A stretch of DNA of 36,493 bases, taken from Alistipes sp. (GTDB lineage Bacteria; Bacteroidota; Bacteroidia; Bacteroidales; Rikenellaceae). Below are positions 15,563 through 24,045 of the stretch, in pieces; positions within the stretch are counted from its first letter, which is position 1, and each line of letters opens with the position of its first letter. The translations under genes and the position numbers were made by a program. The notes under the pieces are model-generated. The model ran no database searches. It saw only the letters and a program-made list of their open reading frames with translations, and was not told where the DNA came from. Location of the stretch: assembly GCA_029065825.1 (NCBI GenBank), contig JAIEHQ010000052.1, forward strand, positions 1 to 36,493, written 5' to 3'.

Positions 15563-16203
15563 AGCGTCAATATTTTATCGTAATCCATGGACAGCCGCTT
15601 GCCGACCGACGTAATGACGATCCCCACCCCGCGCTGCCGCCGCTCTTCGCGCAGCAGCGCGGCCATGACGGCGGCATTCCGCTCGTCGAGGTGGCTCATC
15701 GGCTCGTCCAGTATCAGAAAGTCGGCCGGCTGGCAGAGCATCCGCACGAACGCCACGCGCTGCCGCTGCCCGAAAGAGAGCCGCTCCAACGGCTCGTCGC
15801 GCTTGCCGGCGATCCCCAGCGCCGCGAACAGCTCCCTGATCCATGCCTCGGAGCGAAATCCCGTCAGGTCGTTCTTCAGCCGCACGTTGTCCAGCGCGCT
15901 CAGCTCGGGAAAAAGCCGCAACCCCTGGAAGGTCATCGCCAGCATGCGGCGGCGCACCTCGCTCCACCGCTTCACACCGAAGGTGCGGATATCCTCCCCG
16001 TCGAAACGGATCGCCCCCGCATAGTCGCGCCGGTATCCGTACAGAAAACCGCAAAGCGAGGACTTGCCCGTTCCCGAGGCCGCCTCGATCAGGCAGCAGT
16101 CGCCCCGCCGGAGCACCACCTCGCGGCCCCACACCTGCGACCGCAAGGGGGGATCGCCGGCAAAAGCGGCGGGCACCACCCGCAACAGCTCGATTGTTTC
16201 CAT
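15559..16203 (-). CDS. ABC transporter ATP-binding protein paired with FtsX-like permease
   Basis: A 214-residue ATPase of LolD/MacB size. Motifs: EAASGTGKSS in place of Walker A (the first Gly of GxxxxGK is Ala), LSFGQRQRVAF (ABC signature), FLILDEPMSHLDE (Walker B and D loop). At the H-loop the usual TH reads TS (VIVITSVGKRL), so the switch His is missing. The open frame continues upstream to 16350, but METIELLRV at 16203 fits the usual N terminus and the preceding residues look like noncoding sequence. It is translationally coupled to the permease by a 4-bp overlap. The substrate is unknown. Confidence 0.82.
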   Translation of the reverse strand: METIELLRVVPAAFAGDPPLRSQVWGREVVLRRGDCCLIEAASGTGKSSLCGFLYGYRRDYAGAIRFDGEDIRTFGVKRWSEVRRRMLAMTFQGLRLFPELSALDNVRLKNDLTGFRSEAWIRELFAALGIAGKRDEPLERLSFGQRQRVAFVRMLCQPADFLILDEPMSHLDERNAAVMAALLREERRQRGVGIVITSVGKRLSMDYDKILTL

Positions 16204-16296
16204 CCAACTAATTCCGAATAAAATTACCGTGCCCCGCACAAAGCGCGCGCTGCACGCAAAACCCGCCGCACGACGATGCCCGGCCACCGCAGGCCG

Positions 16297-16338
16297 AAAA
16301 AACCCGGAACGAGGCGGCACGCCCGCCGACCGTCCCGG
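16297..16338 (-). terminator. Intrinsic terminator of DUF4836 gene
   Basis: On the minus strand CCGGGAC pairs with GTTCCGG (one G-U), enclosing an inner GGCGG/CCGCC hairpin, and T6 follows at 16302-16297. It lies 28 bp after the DUF4836 stop. Confidence 0.65.
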
Positions 16339-16365
16339 ATTCCGAATCATCGCCGCATCGCGGCA

Positions 16366-17928
16366 CTACTCCTCCTGCAGCGCCCGGTCGCCCAGCTCTT
16401 CGATCAGCGCATAGATCGTCGCGACAGCATTGCGCTCCTTGTCGGTCATCTCGACCACGAAGGTCGCACGCTCCTGGCGCTCGCTTCTTACCTCGATCTT
16501 CTCGAACAGCTCCAGCACCTTCATCGCCACCGCCTGTTCCTGCGCCTGGCTTTCATTGCGAGGTACGAACACATCGCCGAGCAGCTGCCGGATCTCCACG
16601 AAATCGACATTCATCGCACCGTAGGCTCCGCGGAACAGGGTGCCCAATGCCGAAGCGTCGGTAAAGTCGCCGCATCCCTCGGCCAGCGAAGCGGCCATAC
16701 AGGGCACGGTGGTCGCGTAGAAACGTCCGTCGCGTTCGCCGAAATAGAGCCACTGACGGCTGTCGATGCGAAGCCGATAGACTCCGGCATCGTACTCCTC
16801 CGCCCCGGAGGCCACCTCCAGAATACTCTTCACGATTCCTGCGTGCGGAGCGGTTGCCAGGAAGGTTATTTCGAGGTTGTCGCTTTCGGCATCGAATCCG
16901 TGAACGGCCAGCGCGACATCGCCGTCGATCGCCTCCAGTATCGTCTGCACCTGAGGTGCCATCGCCAGCAGCATCGAGTACATCGGGATCTGCTGCAACA
17001 TCGCGTAAACCCGGGCACCCTTCATGCTCCAGGCCGCCAGAGCCAGATTGCCCCCCGGCAGCGACTCGAGGAATCCGCCGTCGATCTTCTGCGCGCCCGA
17101 AACGAACTCGCGATACTGCGACTCGGCCTCCCTGCCGTCGAAGAAGAGCGACACTTCGGAGACGATCCGCCCCTTCTCGAAATTGACCGGCGCGACATAC
17201 GACATGCGCGACAGGAACTCCATCCCCGGGATCGAGGTCATCCCGATACCCGTCTGGCTCATGAACTGAACGAAGACCGGTCCGTAATTCATCGCCAGCA
17301 CGATATCGCTCCCGGCATCGAACGCACGGGACAGCTCCGGGCGGTGCATGAGGCTCTCGCCCCGCTTCTGTGCGAAAAGTCTGCGCGCGACAACCTCGAC
17401 ATCGCAACCCGGATCGGAGGAAAAGAGCAGCAGGAAAGCCTCGTCGTCGAAAGCGACGACCTCCGGCAGCCCCTCGGGAAGAGCACCCCGGACGAGGGTC
17501 GGCCCCGACGCTACGGCCTCCTCCCAGTCGGCGGCTCCGCACCACTCGAGCAGCTCTTTCACTGCGGCACGATCCTTCACCTTGCCGAGCAGACCGGCCG
17601 TAAAGCGCCCGGCGGAGAGATCGTCCGGCATGGCGAAGAAGAAGAGGTCACTGTGCGGATCGAGTCCCGACTTCTCGGGATCGGCGATCAGCGCGAGCAT
17701 TCTCTCGCGGTCGGCCGGCGACATGTCGGCATCGATCGCCCCCTCGACGAGCCGGTAGAGAACGGTTCCGGTCGGCTCGCCCGCATCGGCCTTCCCGGCG
17801 ATCGAGGCGGGATTGACCGAAACGACCGTAAAGGCATCGGCCGGGAGCAGGTTGCGGTAATCCCTCTTACCGCACGAAGCGAACAGCAACGCGACGCACA
17901 GGGCGACGCACAGAGCAATTTTTTTCAT
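16366..17928 (-). CDS. DUF4836-family lipoprotein
   Basis: A 520-residue protein with a lipoprotein signal: a hydrophobic stretch ending in FASCGK, lipidation at Cys19. The body (NLLPADAFTVVSVNPASIAGKA, followed by repeated strand-rich segments and a C-terminal ALYGAMNVDFVEI-type region) fits DUF4836, a Bacteroidetes family of surface or periplasmic lipoproteins without known activity. The gene stands alone with its own promoter and terminator. Nothing in the sequence points to an enzyme active site, so the role is unknown. The call is from recall of family features and is moderately firm. Confidence 0.75.
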   Translation of the reverse strand: MKKIALCVALCVALLFASCGKRDYRNLLPADAFTVVSVNPASIAGKADAGEPTGTVLYRLVEGAIDADMSPADRERMLALIADPEKSGLDPHSDLFFFAMPDDLSAGRFTAGLLGKVKDRAAVKELLEWCGAADWEEAVASGPTLVRGALPEGLPEVVAFDDEAFLLLFSSDPGCDVEVVARRLFAQKRGESLMHRPELSRAFDAGSDIVLAMNYGPVFVQFMSQTGIGMTSIPGMEFLSRMSYVAPVNFEKGRIVSEVSLFFDGREAESQYREFVSGAQKIDGGFLESLPGGNLALAAWSMKGARVYAMLQQIPMYSMLLAMAPQVQTILEAIDGDVALAVHGFDAESDNLEITFLATAPHAGIVKSILEVASGAEEYDAGVYRLRIDSRQWLYFGERDGRFYATTVPCMAASLAEGCGDFTDASALGTLFRGAYGAMNVDFVEIRQLLGDVFVPRNESQAQEQAVAMKVLELFEKIEVRSERQERATFVVEMTDKERNAVATIYALIEELGDRALQEE

Positions 17929-17954
17929 ACAATCGGTGGTTTAGCTTATTTTCG

Positions 17955-17986
17955 CAAATATACGCAGGAATCGCCACAACTGCAAA
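17955..17986 (-). promoter_or_regulatory. Promoter for DUF4836 gene
   Basis: On the minus strand TTTG at 17986-17983, a 20-bp spacer and TATATTTG at 17962-17955 form an ideal Bacteroidetes promoter, ending 26 bp before the ATG and giving a leader of about 20 nt. Confidence 0.75.
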
Positions 17987-18043
17987 TCCCGGGCGTACAA
18001 TTCCCGGGCGCGCCCTGCGGCATCCCGCCCGCAGCAGGGGCGG

Positions 18044-18086
18044 AAAAAGAGGGATGCGCCTCCTCGCCGGGCAAGGAAGCGCATCC
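18044..18086 (-). terminator. Intrinsic terminator of purB
   Basis: On the minus strand GGATGCGC pairs with GCGCATCC, extended inward by TTCCT/AGGAG pairing, then CTCTTTTT follows. It starts 23 bp after the purB stop. Confidence 0.7.
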
Positions 18087-18108
18087 GCTCGGGGGTGCGG
18101 GACGCGAA

Positions 18109-19458
18109 CTATTCGAACACGCCCGTATAGCTCTGCGGCGTGATGGCTCGCAGCTCCTCGCGCACCGACTCCTCGACATCGAGTTCGGCCACGAACGCGG
18201 CGATCGACTCGCGGGTAATGTGGGCGTTGGTCCGCGTGAGCGCCTTGAGCGCCTCGTAGGGCGAGGGATAACCCGCACGGCGCAGCACGGTCTGGATGCC
18301 CTCGGCCACGACGGCCCAGTTGTTCTCCAGGTCGCGGTCGATCGCCTCGCGGTTGAGCAGCAGCTTGCCCAGCCCCTTCTTGAGCGAGCGCAGGGCGATC
18401 AGCGCATGGGCCATCGGCACGCCGATGTTGCGCAGCACGGTCGAGTCGGTCAGGTCGCGCTGCAGGCGCGAAACGGGCAGCTTCGAGGCCAGGTGCTCGT
18501 ACACGGCGCTGGCGATGCCCAGGTTGCCCTCGGCGTTCTCGAAGTCGATGGGATTGACCTTATGGGGCATGGCGCTCGAACCGACCTCGCCCGCCTTGAT
18601 CCGCTGCTTGAAGTACTCCATCGAAATGTAGGTCCACACGTCGCGGCAGAGGTCGATCAGGATCGTGTCGATGCGCTTCAGGTTGTCGAAGATCGCCGCC
18701 AGGTTGTCGTAATGCTCGATCTGGGTGGTGTACTGCGAGCGCTCCAGCCCCAGCTGCCCGCCGACGAACCGGTTGGCGAAAGCCACCCAGTCGATCGCGG
18801 GATAGGCGACGTGGTGTGCGTTGAAGTTGCCGGTCGCGCCGCCGAACTTGGCCGGCACGGGCAGCGCACGCAGCTGCGCAAGCTGCTTGTCGAGCCGCTC
18901 CACGAATACGGCGATCTCCTTGCCCAGACGCGTGGGCGAAGCCGGCTGACCGTGCGTGCGCGCCAGCATCGGCACCCCGCGCCACTCCTCGGCCATCGCG
19001 CGCAGCGTCGCCACCAGCTCCTCGGCCTCGGGCAGATAGACCTCCGCGATCGCATCCTTGAGCGTGAGCGGGATCGACGTGTTGTTCACATCCTGCGACG
19101 TGAGCCCGAAGTGCACGAACTCCTTGAAGTCCGACAGGCCCAGCGCGTCCATCTTCTCCTTGAGCAGGTACTCGACGGCTTTCACGTCGTGGTTGGTCAC
19201 GGACTCGATCTCCTTGACGCGCAGCGCATCCTGCTCGGTAAAGTCGCGATAGACGGAGCGCAGCGCCTCGAACGAGGCGGGATCCACCGCCCGCAGTTCG
19301 GGCAGCGGCAGCTCGCACAGAGCGATGAAGTATTCCACCTCGACCCGCACACGGTAACGAATCAGTGCGTATTCCGAAAAATAATCGGCCAGTTTCTCCG
19401 TTTGATTGCGGTAGCGGCCATCGACGGGAGAAATGGCAGTAAGTTTGTCCAGCAACAT
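18109..19458 (-). CDS. purB: Adenylosuccinate lyase
   Basis: A 449-residue enzyme of the fumarase/aspartase superfamily. It opens with LTAISPVDGRYR and carries the signature loop GSSAMPHKVNPIDFENAEGN, plus HFGLTSQDVNNT and RTHGQPASPTRLGKE with the expected catalytic His and Ser. It cleaves SAICAR and adenylosuccinate to release fumarate in purine synthesis, in the cytoplasm. The layout matches the E. coli-type PurB (456 residues). The track frame begins upstream at 19500, but the -7 box at 19489-19496 lies inside that extension, so the ATG at 19458 is the real start. Single gene with its own terminator. Confidence 0.96.
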   Translation of the reverse strand: MLLDKLTAISPVDGRYRNQTEKLADYFSEYALIRYRVRVEVEYFIALCELPLPELRAVDPASFEALRSVYRDFTEQDALRVKEIESVTNHDVKAVEYLLKEKMDALGLSDFKEFVHFGLTSQDVNNTSIPLTLKDAIAEVYLPEAEELVATLRAMAEEWRGVPMLARTHGQPASPTRLGKEIAVFVERLDKQLAQLRALPVPAKFGGATGNFNAHHVAYPAIDWVAFANRFVGGQLGLERSQYTTQIEHYDNLAAIFDNLKRIDTILIDLCRDVWTYISMEYFKQRIKAGEVGSSAMPHKVNPIDFENAEGNLGIASAVYEHLASKLPVSRLQRDLTDSTVLRNIGVPMAHALIALRSLKKGLGKLLLNREAIDRDLENNWAVVAEGIQTVLRRAGYPSPYEALKALTRTNAHITRESIAAFVAELDVEESVREELRAITPQSYTGVFE

Positions 19459-19488
19459 AATATTTTCGATATGATTTGATTTCCGGTT

Positions 19489-19496
19489 CAAAAATA
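19489..19496 (-). promoter_or_regulatory. -7 box for purB
   Basis: The minus strand reads TATTTTTG (TAnnTTTG) 30 bp before the purB ATG. No clear TTTG is found 19-20 bp upstream. It supports the shorter purB start. Confidence 0.5.
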
Positions 19497-19549
19497 GCAC
19501 TTTTAATCGAGAAATCGAACCTGCCCGCCGCTAATGGCCGATTTTTTTC

Positions 19550-19557
19550 TACCTTTG
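19550..19557 (+). promoter_or_regulatory. -7 box for DUF4834-mla operon
   Basis: TACCTTTG matches TAnnTTTG and lies 30 bp before the DUF4834 start at 19588. No good -33 TTTG is seen. It argues against the longer frame beginning at 19534. Confidence 0.5.
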
Positions 19558-19587
19558 TCCTATTATAAACCAACGATTCCCGAACCG

Positions 19588-19974
19588 ATGAATTTTCTGA
19601 CGGCTCTTATCGACGGTCTGACCGGCTTCGTGCGGCGCAATCCGCTTTTCTGCCTGCTGCTCCTGCTGCTGGCGCTCTTCGCACCCTCGGTGCTGGAGGG
19701 CATCGCCATGTTTGTCGTATATGCCGTACTCGGACTCATGCTGCTCTTCGCCGCGATCGTCTTCTCGTTCCGCTGGAAGCTCTACCGCATGCGGCGCGAC
19801 ATGGAGAAGCAGTTCGGCTCCGGCACGACCGCCGGCGGCCACACCTCCCGCAACCGCGAGGGCGAGGTAAAGATCCGCAAGACGGCCGACGCCCCCGAAA
19901 AACGCATCCGCCGCGACGTGGGCGACTACGTCGATTTCGAAGAGATGCCCGACTCCGACAAAAACGCACAGTAG
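19588..19974 (+). CDS. DUF4834-family small membrane protein
   Basis: A 128-residue protein with hydrophobic segments near residues 18-35 (NPLFCLLLLLLALFAPSVL) and 37-58 (IAMFVVYAVLGLMLLFAAIV), then a charged cytoplasmic tail ending in IRRDVGDYVDFEE. This plan fits DUF4834, a Bacteroidetes family with no known function. It sits 7 bp before the MlaE-like gene in one operon, so a link to envelope lipid traffic is possible but unproven. The start at 19588 is chosen because a -7 promoter box overlaps the upstream extension. Confidence 0.75.
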   Translation: MNFLTALIDGLTGFVRRNPLFCLLLLLLALFAPSVLEGIAMFVVYAVLGLMLLFAAIVFSFRWKLYRMRRDMEKQFGSGTTAGGHTSRNREGEVKIRKTADAPEKRIRRDVGDYVDFEEMPDSDKNAQ

Positions 19975-19981
19975 TCCCGCC

Positions 19982-20725
19982 ATGCTCAAGATACTCGAAC
20001 AGATCGGCCGCTACACCCTGCTCATGGGCAAGGTCTTCTCCCGGCCCGAAAAGATATCGATCTACCGCCGCCGCATCGTCCGCGAGATGGAGGCGCTCGG
20101 ACTCGACTCGATCGGCCTGACGGCCATCATCTCGGTCTTCATCGGCGCGGTCATCACGCTCCAGATGTCGATCAACCTCGAATCGCCCTTCATTCCGCAG
20201 TACCTGATCGGCTACGCCACGCGCGAGACGATGATCCTCGAATTCTCCTCGACGGTCGTGGCGCTGATCCTGGCCGGAAAGGTCGGGTCGAGCATCGCCT
20301 CCGAGATCGGCACCATGCGCATCACCGAACAGATCGACGCGCTGGAGATCATGGGGGTCAATTCGGCCTCCTACCTGATCCTCCCGAAGATCGTGGCCAC
20401 GGTGTTCTTCTTCCCCTTTCTGGCGATCCTGAGCATCCTGATCGGCATCGCCGGCGGCTACGCGATCTCCGTACTGACGGGCATCATGATTCCGGACGAC
20501 TACATCGAAGGACTCCTCTACGACTTCCGCCCCTACTCGATCGTCTATACGCTGATCAAGATGGCCTTCTTCGCCTTCATCATCACCTCGATCTCCGCCT
20601 TCTTCGGCTACTACGCCAAGGGCAACTCGCTCGAGGTGGGCACGGCCTCGACGCGGGCGGTGGTCGCCAGCTCGATCGTCATCATGATCTTCAACCTGAT
20701 CCTCACGCAAATCCTGCTCATATGA
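19982..20725 (+). CDS. mlaE: MlaE-like ABC transporter permease
   Basis: A 247-residue permease of the MlaE (DUF140/YrbE) family. Signs include the N-terminal amphipathic stretch YTLLMGKVFSRPEK, IGAVITLQMSINL, the conserved GKVGSSIASEIGTMRITEQIDALEIMGV loop that contacts the ATPase, and several C-terminal spans. MlaE works with MlaF and an MCE protein (MlaD) to move phospholipids between the membranes. Its last codons overlap the MlaF-like start by 4 bp. No MCE-domain gene follows within this window; it may lie elsewhere or be transcribed separately. Confidence 0.92.
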   Translation: MLKILEQIGRYTLLMGKVFSRPEKISIYRRRIVREMEALGLDSIGLTAIISVFIGAVITLQMSINLESPFIPQYLIGYATRETMILEFSSTVVALILAGKVGSSIASEIGTMRITEQIDALEIMGVNSASYLILPKIVATVFFFPFLAILSILIGIAGGYAISVLTGIMIPDDYIEGLLYDFRPYSIVYTLIKMAFFAFIITSISAFFGYYAKGNSLEVGTASTRAVVASSIVIMIFNLILTQILLI

Positions 20726-21486
20726 TAACCGCGGAACATATTTCGAAATCGTTCGAAGGCCACACCGTGCTCGACGACATATCGGCCGAATTCGAGACCG
20801 GCAAGACCAACCTGATCATCGGCAAGAGCGGTTCGGGCAAGACGGTGCTGCTCAAGAGCCTGGTGGGACTGCACCCGGTCGATTCGGGCACCATACGCTA
20901 CGACGAGACCGACTTCACGGCCCTCGGATTCAAGGAGCGCAAGGCGATCCGCCGCGACATCGGCATGATCTTCCAGGGCGGGGCGCTGCTCGACTCCTCG
21001 ACCGTGGCGGAGAACGTCCAGCTGCCGCTCGACCTCTTTACCGAACAGAGCGAGGAGGAGAAGCGCGCGCGAGTCGAGTTCTGCCTCCAGCGCGTGCGGC
21101 TCAGCAACGCCGGCGAGCTCTACCCCGCCGAGCTGAGCGGCGGCATGATCAAGCGCGTGGCGATCGCCCGCGCCATCGTGCTCAACCCCAAATACCTCTT
21201 CTGCGACGAACCCAACTCGGGACTCGACCCCCAAACCTCGATCGTGATCGACAACCTGATCCACGAGATCACCCACGAATACGGCATCACGACCATCATC
21301 AACACCCACGACATGAACTCCGTGATGGAGATCGGCGAAAAGATCGTCTATATCCACGAAGGACGCAAGTGGTGGGAGGGCACCAAGGACGAGATCCTGC
21401 AGGCCGACAACCCCGAGCTGAACGCGTTCGTCTTCGCCTCGGCAATGGCCAAACGCGCCCGGGCGAAGGTCTTTTCCGAGAAATAG
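20722..21486 (+). CDS. mlaF: MlaF-like ABC transporter ATP-binding protein
   Basis: A 254-residue ATPase with complete motifs: Walker A IIGKSGSGKTVLL, signature LSGGMIKRVAIARA (the LSGGM form typical of MlaF), Walker B KYLFCDEPNSGLDP and H-loop INTHDMNSV. It powers the MlaE permease on the inner-membrane cytoplasmic face, probably for phospholipid transport that keeps outer-membrane asymmetry. The 4-bp overlap with mlaE shows translational coupling. No clear terminator is seen before the gapA promoter 63 bp further on. Confidence 0.93.
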   Translation: MITAEHISKSFEGHTVLDDISAEFETGKTNLIIGKSGSGKTVLLKSLVGLHPVDSGTIRYDETDFTALGFKERKAIRRDIGMIFQGGALLDSSTVAENVQLPLDLFTEQSEEEKRARVEFCLQRVRLSNAGELYPAELSGGMIKRVAIARAIVLNPKYLFCDEPNSGLDPQTSIVIDNLIHEITHEYGITTIINTHDMNSVMEIGEKIVYIHEGRKWWEGTKDEILQADNPELNAFVFASAMAKRARAKVFSEK

Positions 21487-21548
21487 CCCGCCGCTCCTGC
21501 GGGCGGTCCGGGAGGGGAGCGCCGCACCCGAAATAAATCGGCGGAATA

Positions 21549-21580
21549 TTTGCTTATCCCGCCAAAAGTGCGTAATTTTG
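21549..21580 (+). promoter_or_regulatory. Promoter for gapA
   Basis: TTTG at 21549-21552, a 20-bp spacer and TAATTTTG at 21573-21580 form an ideal Bacteroidetes promoter. The predicted start near 21587 gives a leader of about 51 nt, AT-rich just before the ATG as for highly translated genes of this phylum. Confidence 0.78.
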
Positions 21581-21625
21581 TCTTTGACTAACAAAGTCGG
21601 AACACAGGGATCAATATTCACTTAA

Positions 21626-22654
<1,029 letters not shown>

Positions 22655-22675
22655 TCTCCCGCCACGACGGGAACG

Positions 22676-22706
22676 AGAGGACGCGCTTTCCGGCGCGTCC
22701 TCTTTT
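22676..22706 (+). terminator. Intrinsic terminator of gapA
   Basis: AGAGGACGCGC and GCGCGTCCTCT form a perfect 11-bp stem with a 6-nt loop, followed by TTT, 21 bp after the gapA stop. The next ~145 bp to the convergent gene's terminator show nothing else. Confidence 0.8.
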
Positions 22707-22852
22707 CGTTTGCGGCAAGATCGTCTCCGCCCCGAAGCCCTGCACGACGGGTCTCCGCCCGGCGCAGGCAACCGCCCCCGTTTCCGGCAGGCAGGGCCGA
22801 CTGCGGAGCGCGGCGGAAACCGCCCCGAATGCGGGAGGAAGCAGGGGAAATG

Positions 22853-22888
22853 AAAAATCCGCCCGGAACCTTGCGTTCCCGGACGGAT
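22853..22888 (-). terminator. Intrinsic terminator of the YeiH-type gene
   Basis: On the minus strand ATCCGTCCGGGAAC pairs with GTTCCGGGCGGAT (one G-U, one bulge) and T5 follows. It lies 18 bp after the stop of the YeiH-type gene and convergent to the gapA terminator. Confidence 0.75.
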
Positions 22889-22906
22889 CACGAAATTACC
22901 GCAGCC

Positions 22907-23839
22907 CTACAGCATCAGGATGACGGCCAGCGAGACGAAGGAGATGACGGCCCACAGCACGACACCCAGCACGAGCGGCTTGAGTCCCACCTTGCGGATC
23001 ACATCGACCGAGAGTCCCCCGCCGATGAGGAAAAGCGTAGCCGACAGACCGCTGCGGGCGGCGACCGAGATGCCGTGCGTCAGCTGGCCTGGCAGGGTGC
23101 AATAGGTGTTGAGCAGCATCGCCGCGATGAACCAGAGGATGAACCAGGGAATTTGCACCTTCTTGCCCTTCTGGCGGAAGATGAGCGCCGAGACCAGCGA
23201 GAGGGGAATGATCCAGAGCGCCCGGGTCAGCTTGACGGTCGTCGCCACCTTGAGCGCCTCCTCGCCGTAGGCGGCACCCGCTCCCACGACCGAACTGGTG
23301 TCGTGGATGGCGATGGCGGCCCAGGTGCCGAACTGCACCTGTCCCATCTCCAGCCAGCGGCCCACGACCGGGAAGACGAACAGCGCAACGGCATTGAGAA
23401 TGAATATCGTCGCCAGCGACAGGGAGGTCTGGTTCTCGTCGGCATCGATCACGGGAGCCACCGCCGCGATGGCGCTTCCGCCGCAAATGGCCGTGCCCGA
23501 AGCGATCAGATAACCGCTCTTGCGGTCCACGCACAACAGCCGGGCGGCCAATACCCCCACGACCATCACCATGACCACCGACACGACCGTGAAGATCATG
23601 CCGTCGCGCCCGGCAGCCAGCGATTCGTGGAAGTTCATTCCGAAGCCGAGGCCCACGACGCACCACTGCAACAGCAGCTTCGATGCCTTCTTGCTCTGCG
23701 CCGGGAATGGGTTGCCGAGAATCAGGGCGAACAGAATGCCCGCAAAGAGCGCCACCGCCGGCGAAACGAAAAGCGAGCCGACCAGCAAAACGACGAACAA
23801 CGCCTGCAATCCGGACGATTGGATGTTTCCTTTTTTCAT
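22907..23839 (-). CDS. YeiH/UPF0324-family putative sulfate exporter
   Basis: A 310-residue membrane protein with about ten spans. The family core is visible: VVGLGFGMNF, ASGTAICGGSAIAAVAPVI (the re-entrant-like ICGGSAI motif) and WAAIAIHDTSSVVGAGAAYG. These match the YeiH/UPF0324 family (Cons_hypoth698), often annotated as putative sulfate exporters, though the transported substrate is weakly established. It stands alone between gapA and ispG with its own -7 box and terminator. No sulfur-metabolism gene is nearby to support the substrate. Confidence 0.88.
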   Translation of the reverse strand: MKKGNIQSSGLQALFVVLLVGSLFVSPAVALFAGILFALILGNPFPAQSKKASKLLLQWCVVGLGFGMNFHESLAAGRDGMIFTVVSVVMVMVVGVLAARLLCVDRKSGYLIASGTAICGGSAIAAVAPVIDADENQTSLSLATIFILNAVALFVFPVVGRWLEMGQVQFGTWAAIAIHDTSSVVGAGAAYGEEALKVATTVKLTRALWIIPLSLVSALIFRQKGKKVQIPWFILWFIAAMLLNTYCTLPGQLTHGISVAARSGLSATLFLIGGGLSVDVIRKVGLKPLVLGVVLWAVISFVSLAVILML

Positions 23840-23868
23840 AAGTCAATAACTTTTCATAAGCAATGCCG

Positions 23869-23876
23869 CAAAGATA
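23869..23876 (-). promoter_or_regulatory. -7 box for the YeiH-type gene
   Basis: The minus strand reads TATCTTTG (TAnnTTTG), 30 bp before the ATG. A CTTG/TTTC sequence near 23894-23900 could serve as a weak -33 element at about 20 bp spacing. Confidence 0.55.
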
Positions 23877-24015
23877 GGGCGCTTTACCTGCCGAAACAAG
23901 GGAAAAATAGTTATGACGGATAACAGAAAGTTATCCGACCCCTGTTTCCGCCCGCTACGCCGCTGCCGGACCGTGCGAAGCCGGGACGACGCTTCCGATT
24001 GTGGCGGAAAATGCC

Positions 24016-24023
24016 TATTTTTG
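24016..24023 (+). promoter_or_regulatory. -7 box for ispG
   Basis: TATTTTTG matches TAnnTTTG and ends 22 bp before the ATG at 24046. The track start at 24001 lies upstream of this box and so cannot be in the transcript. No clear -33 element is visible. Confidence 0.55.
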
Positions 24024-24045
24024 CGGGACAATCAATCAACAAGCG

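Noticed and set aside
16276-19479. 1067-residue plus-strand ORF
   Set aside because: It lies antisense to DUF4836 and purB and crosses the gap and both terminators between them. Its His/Arg/Gly-rich composition is typical of a shadow frame in high-GC DNA.
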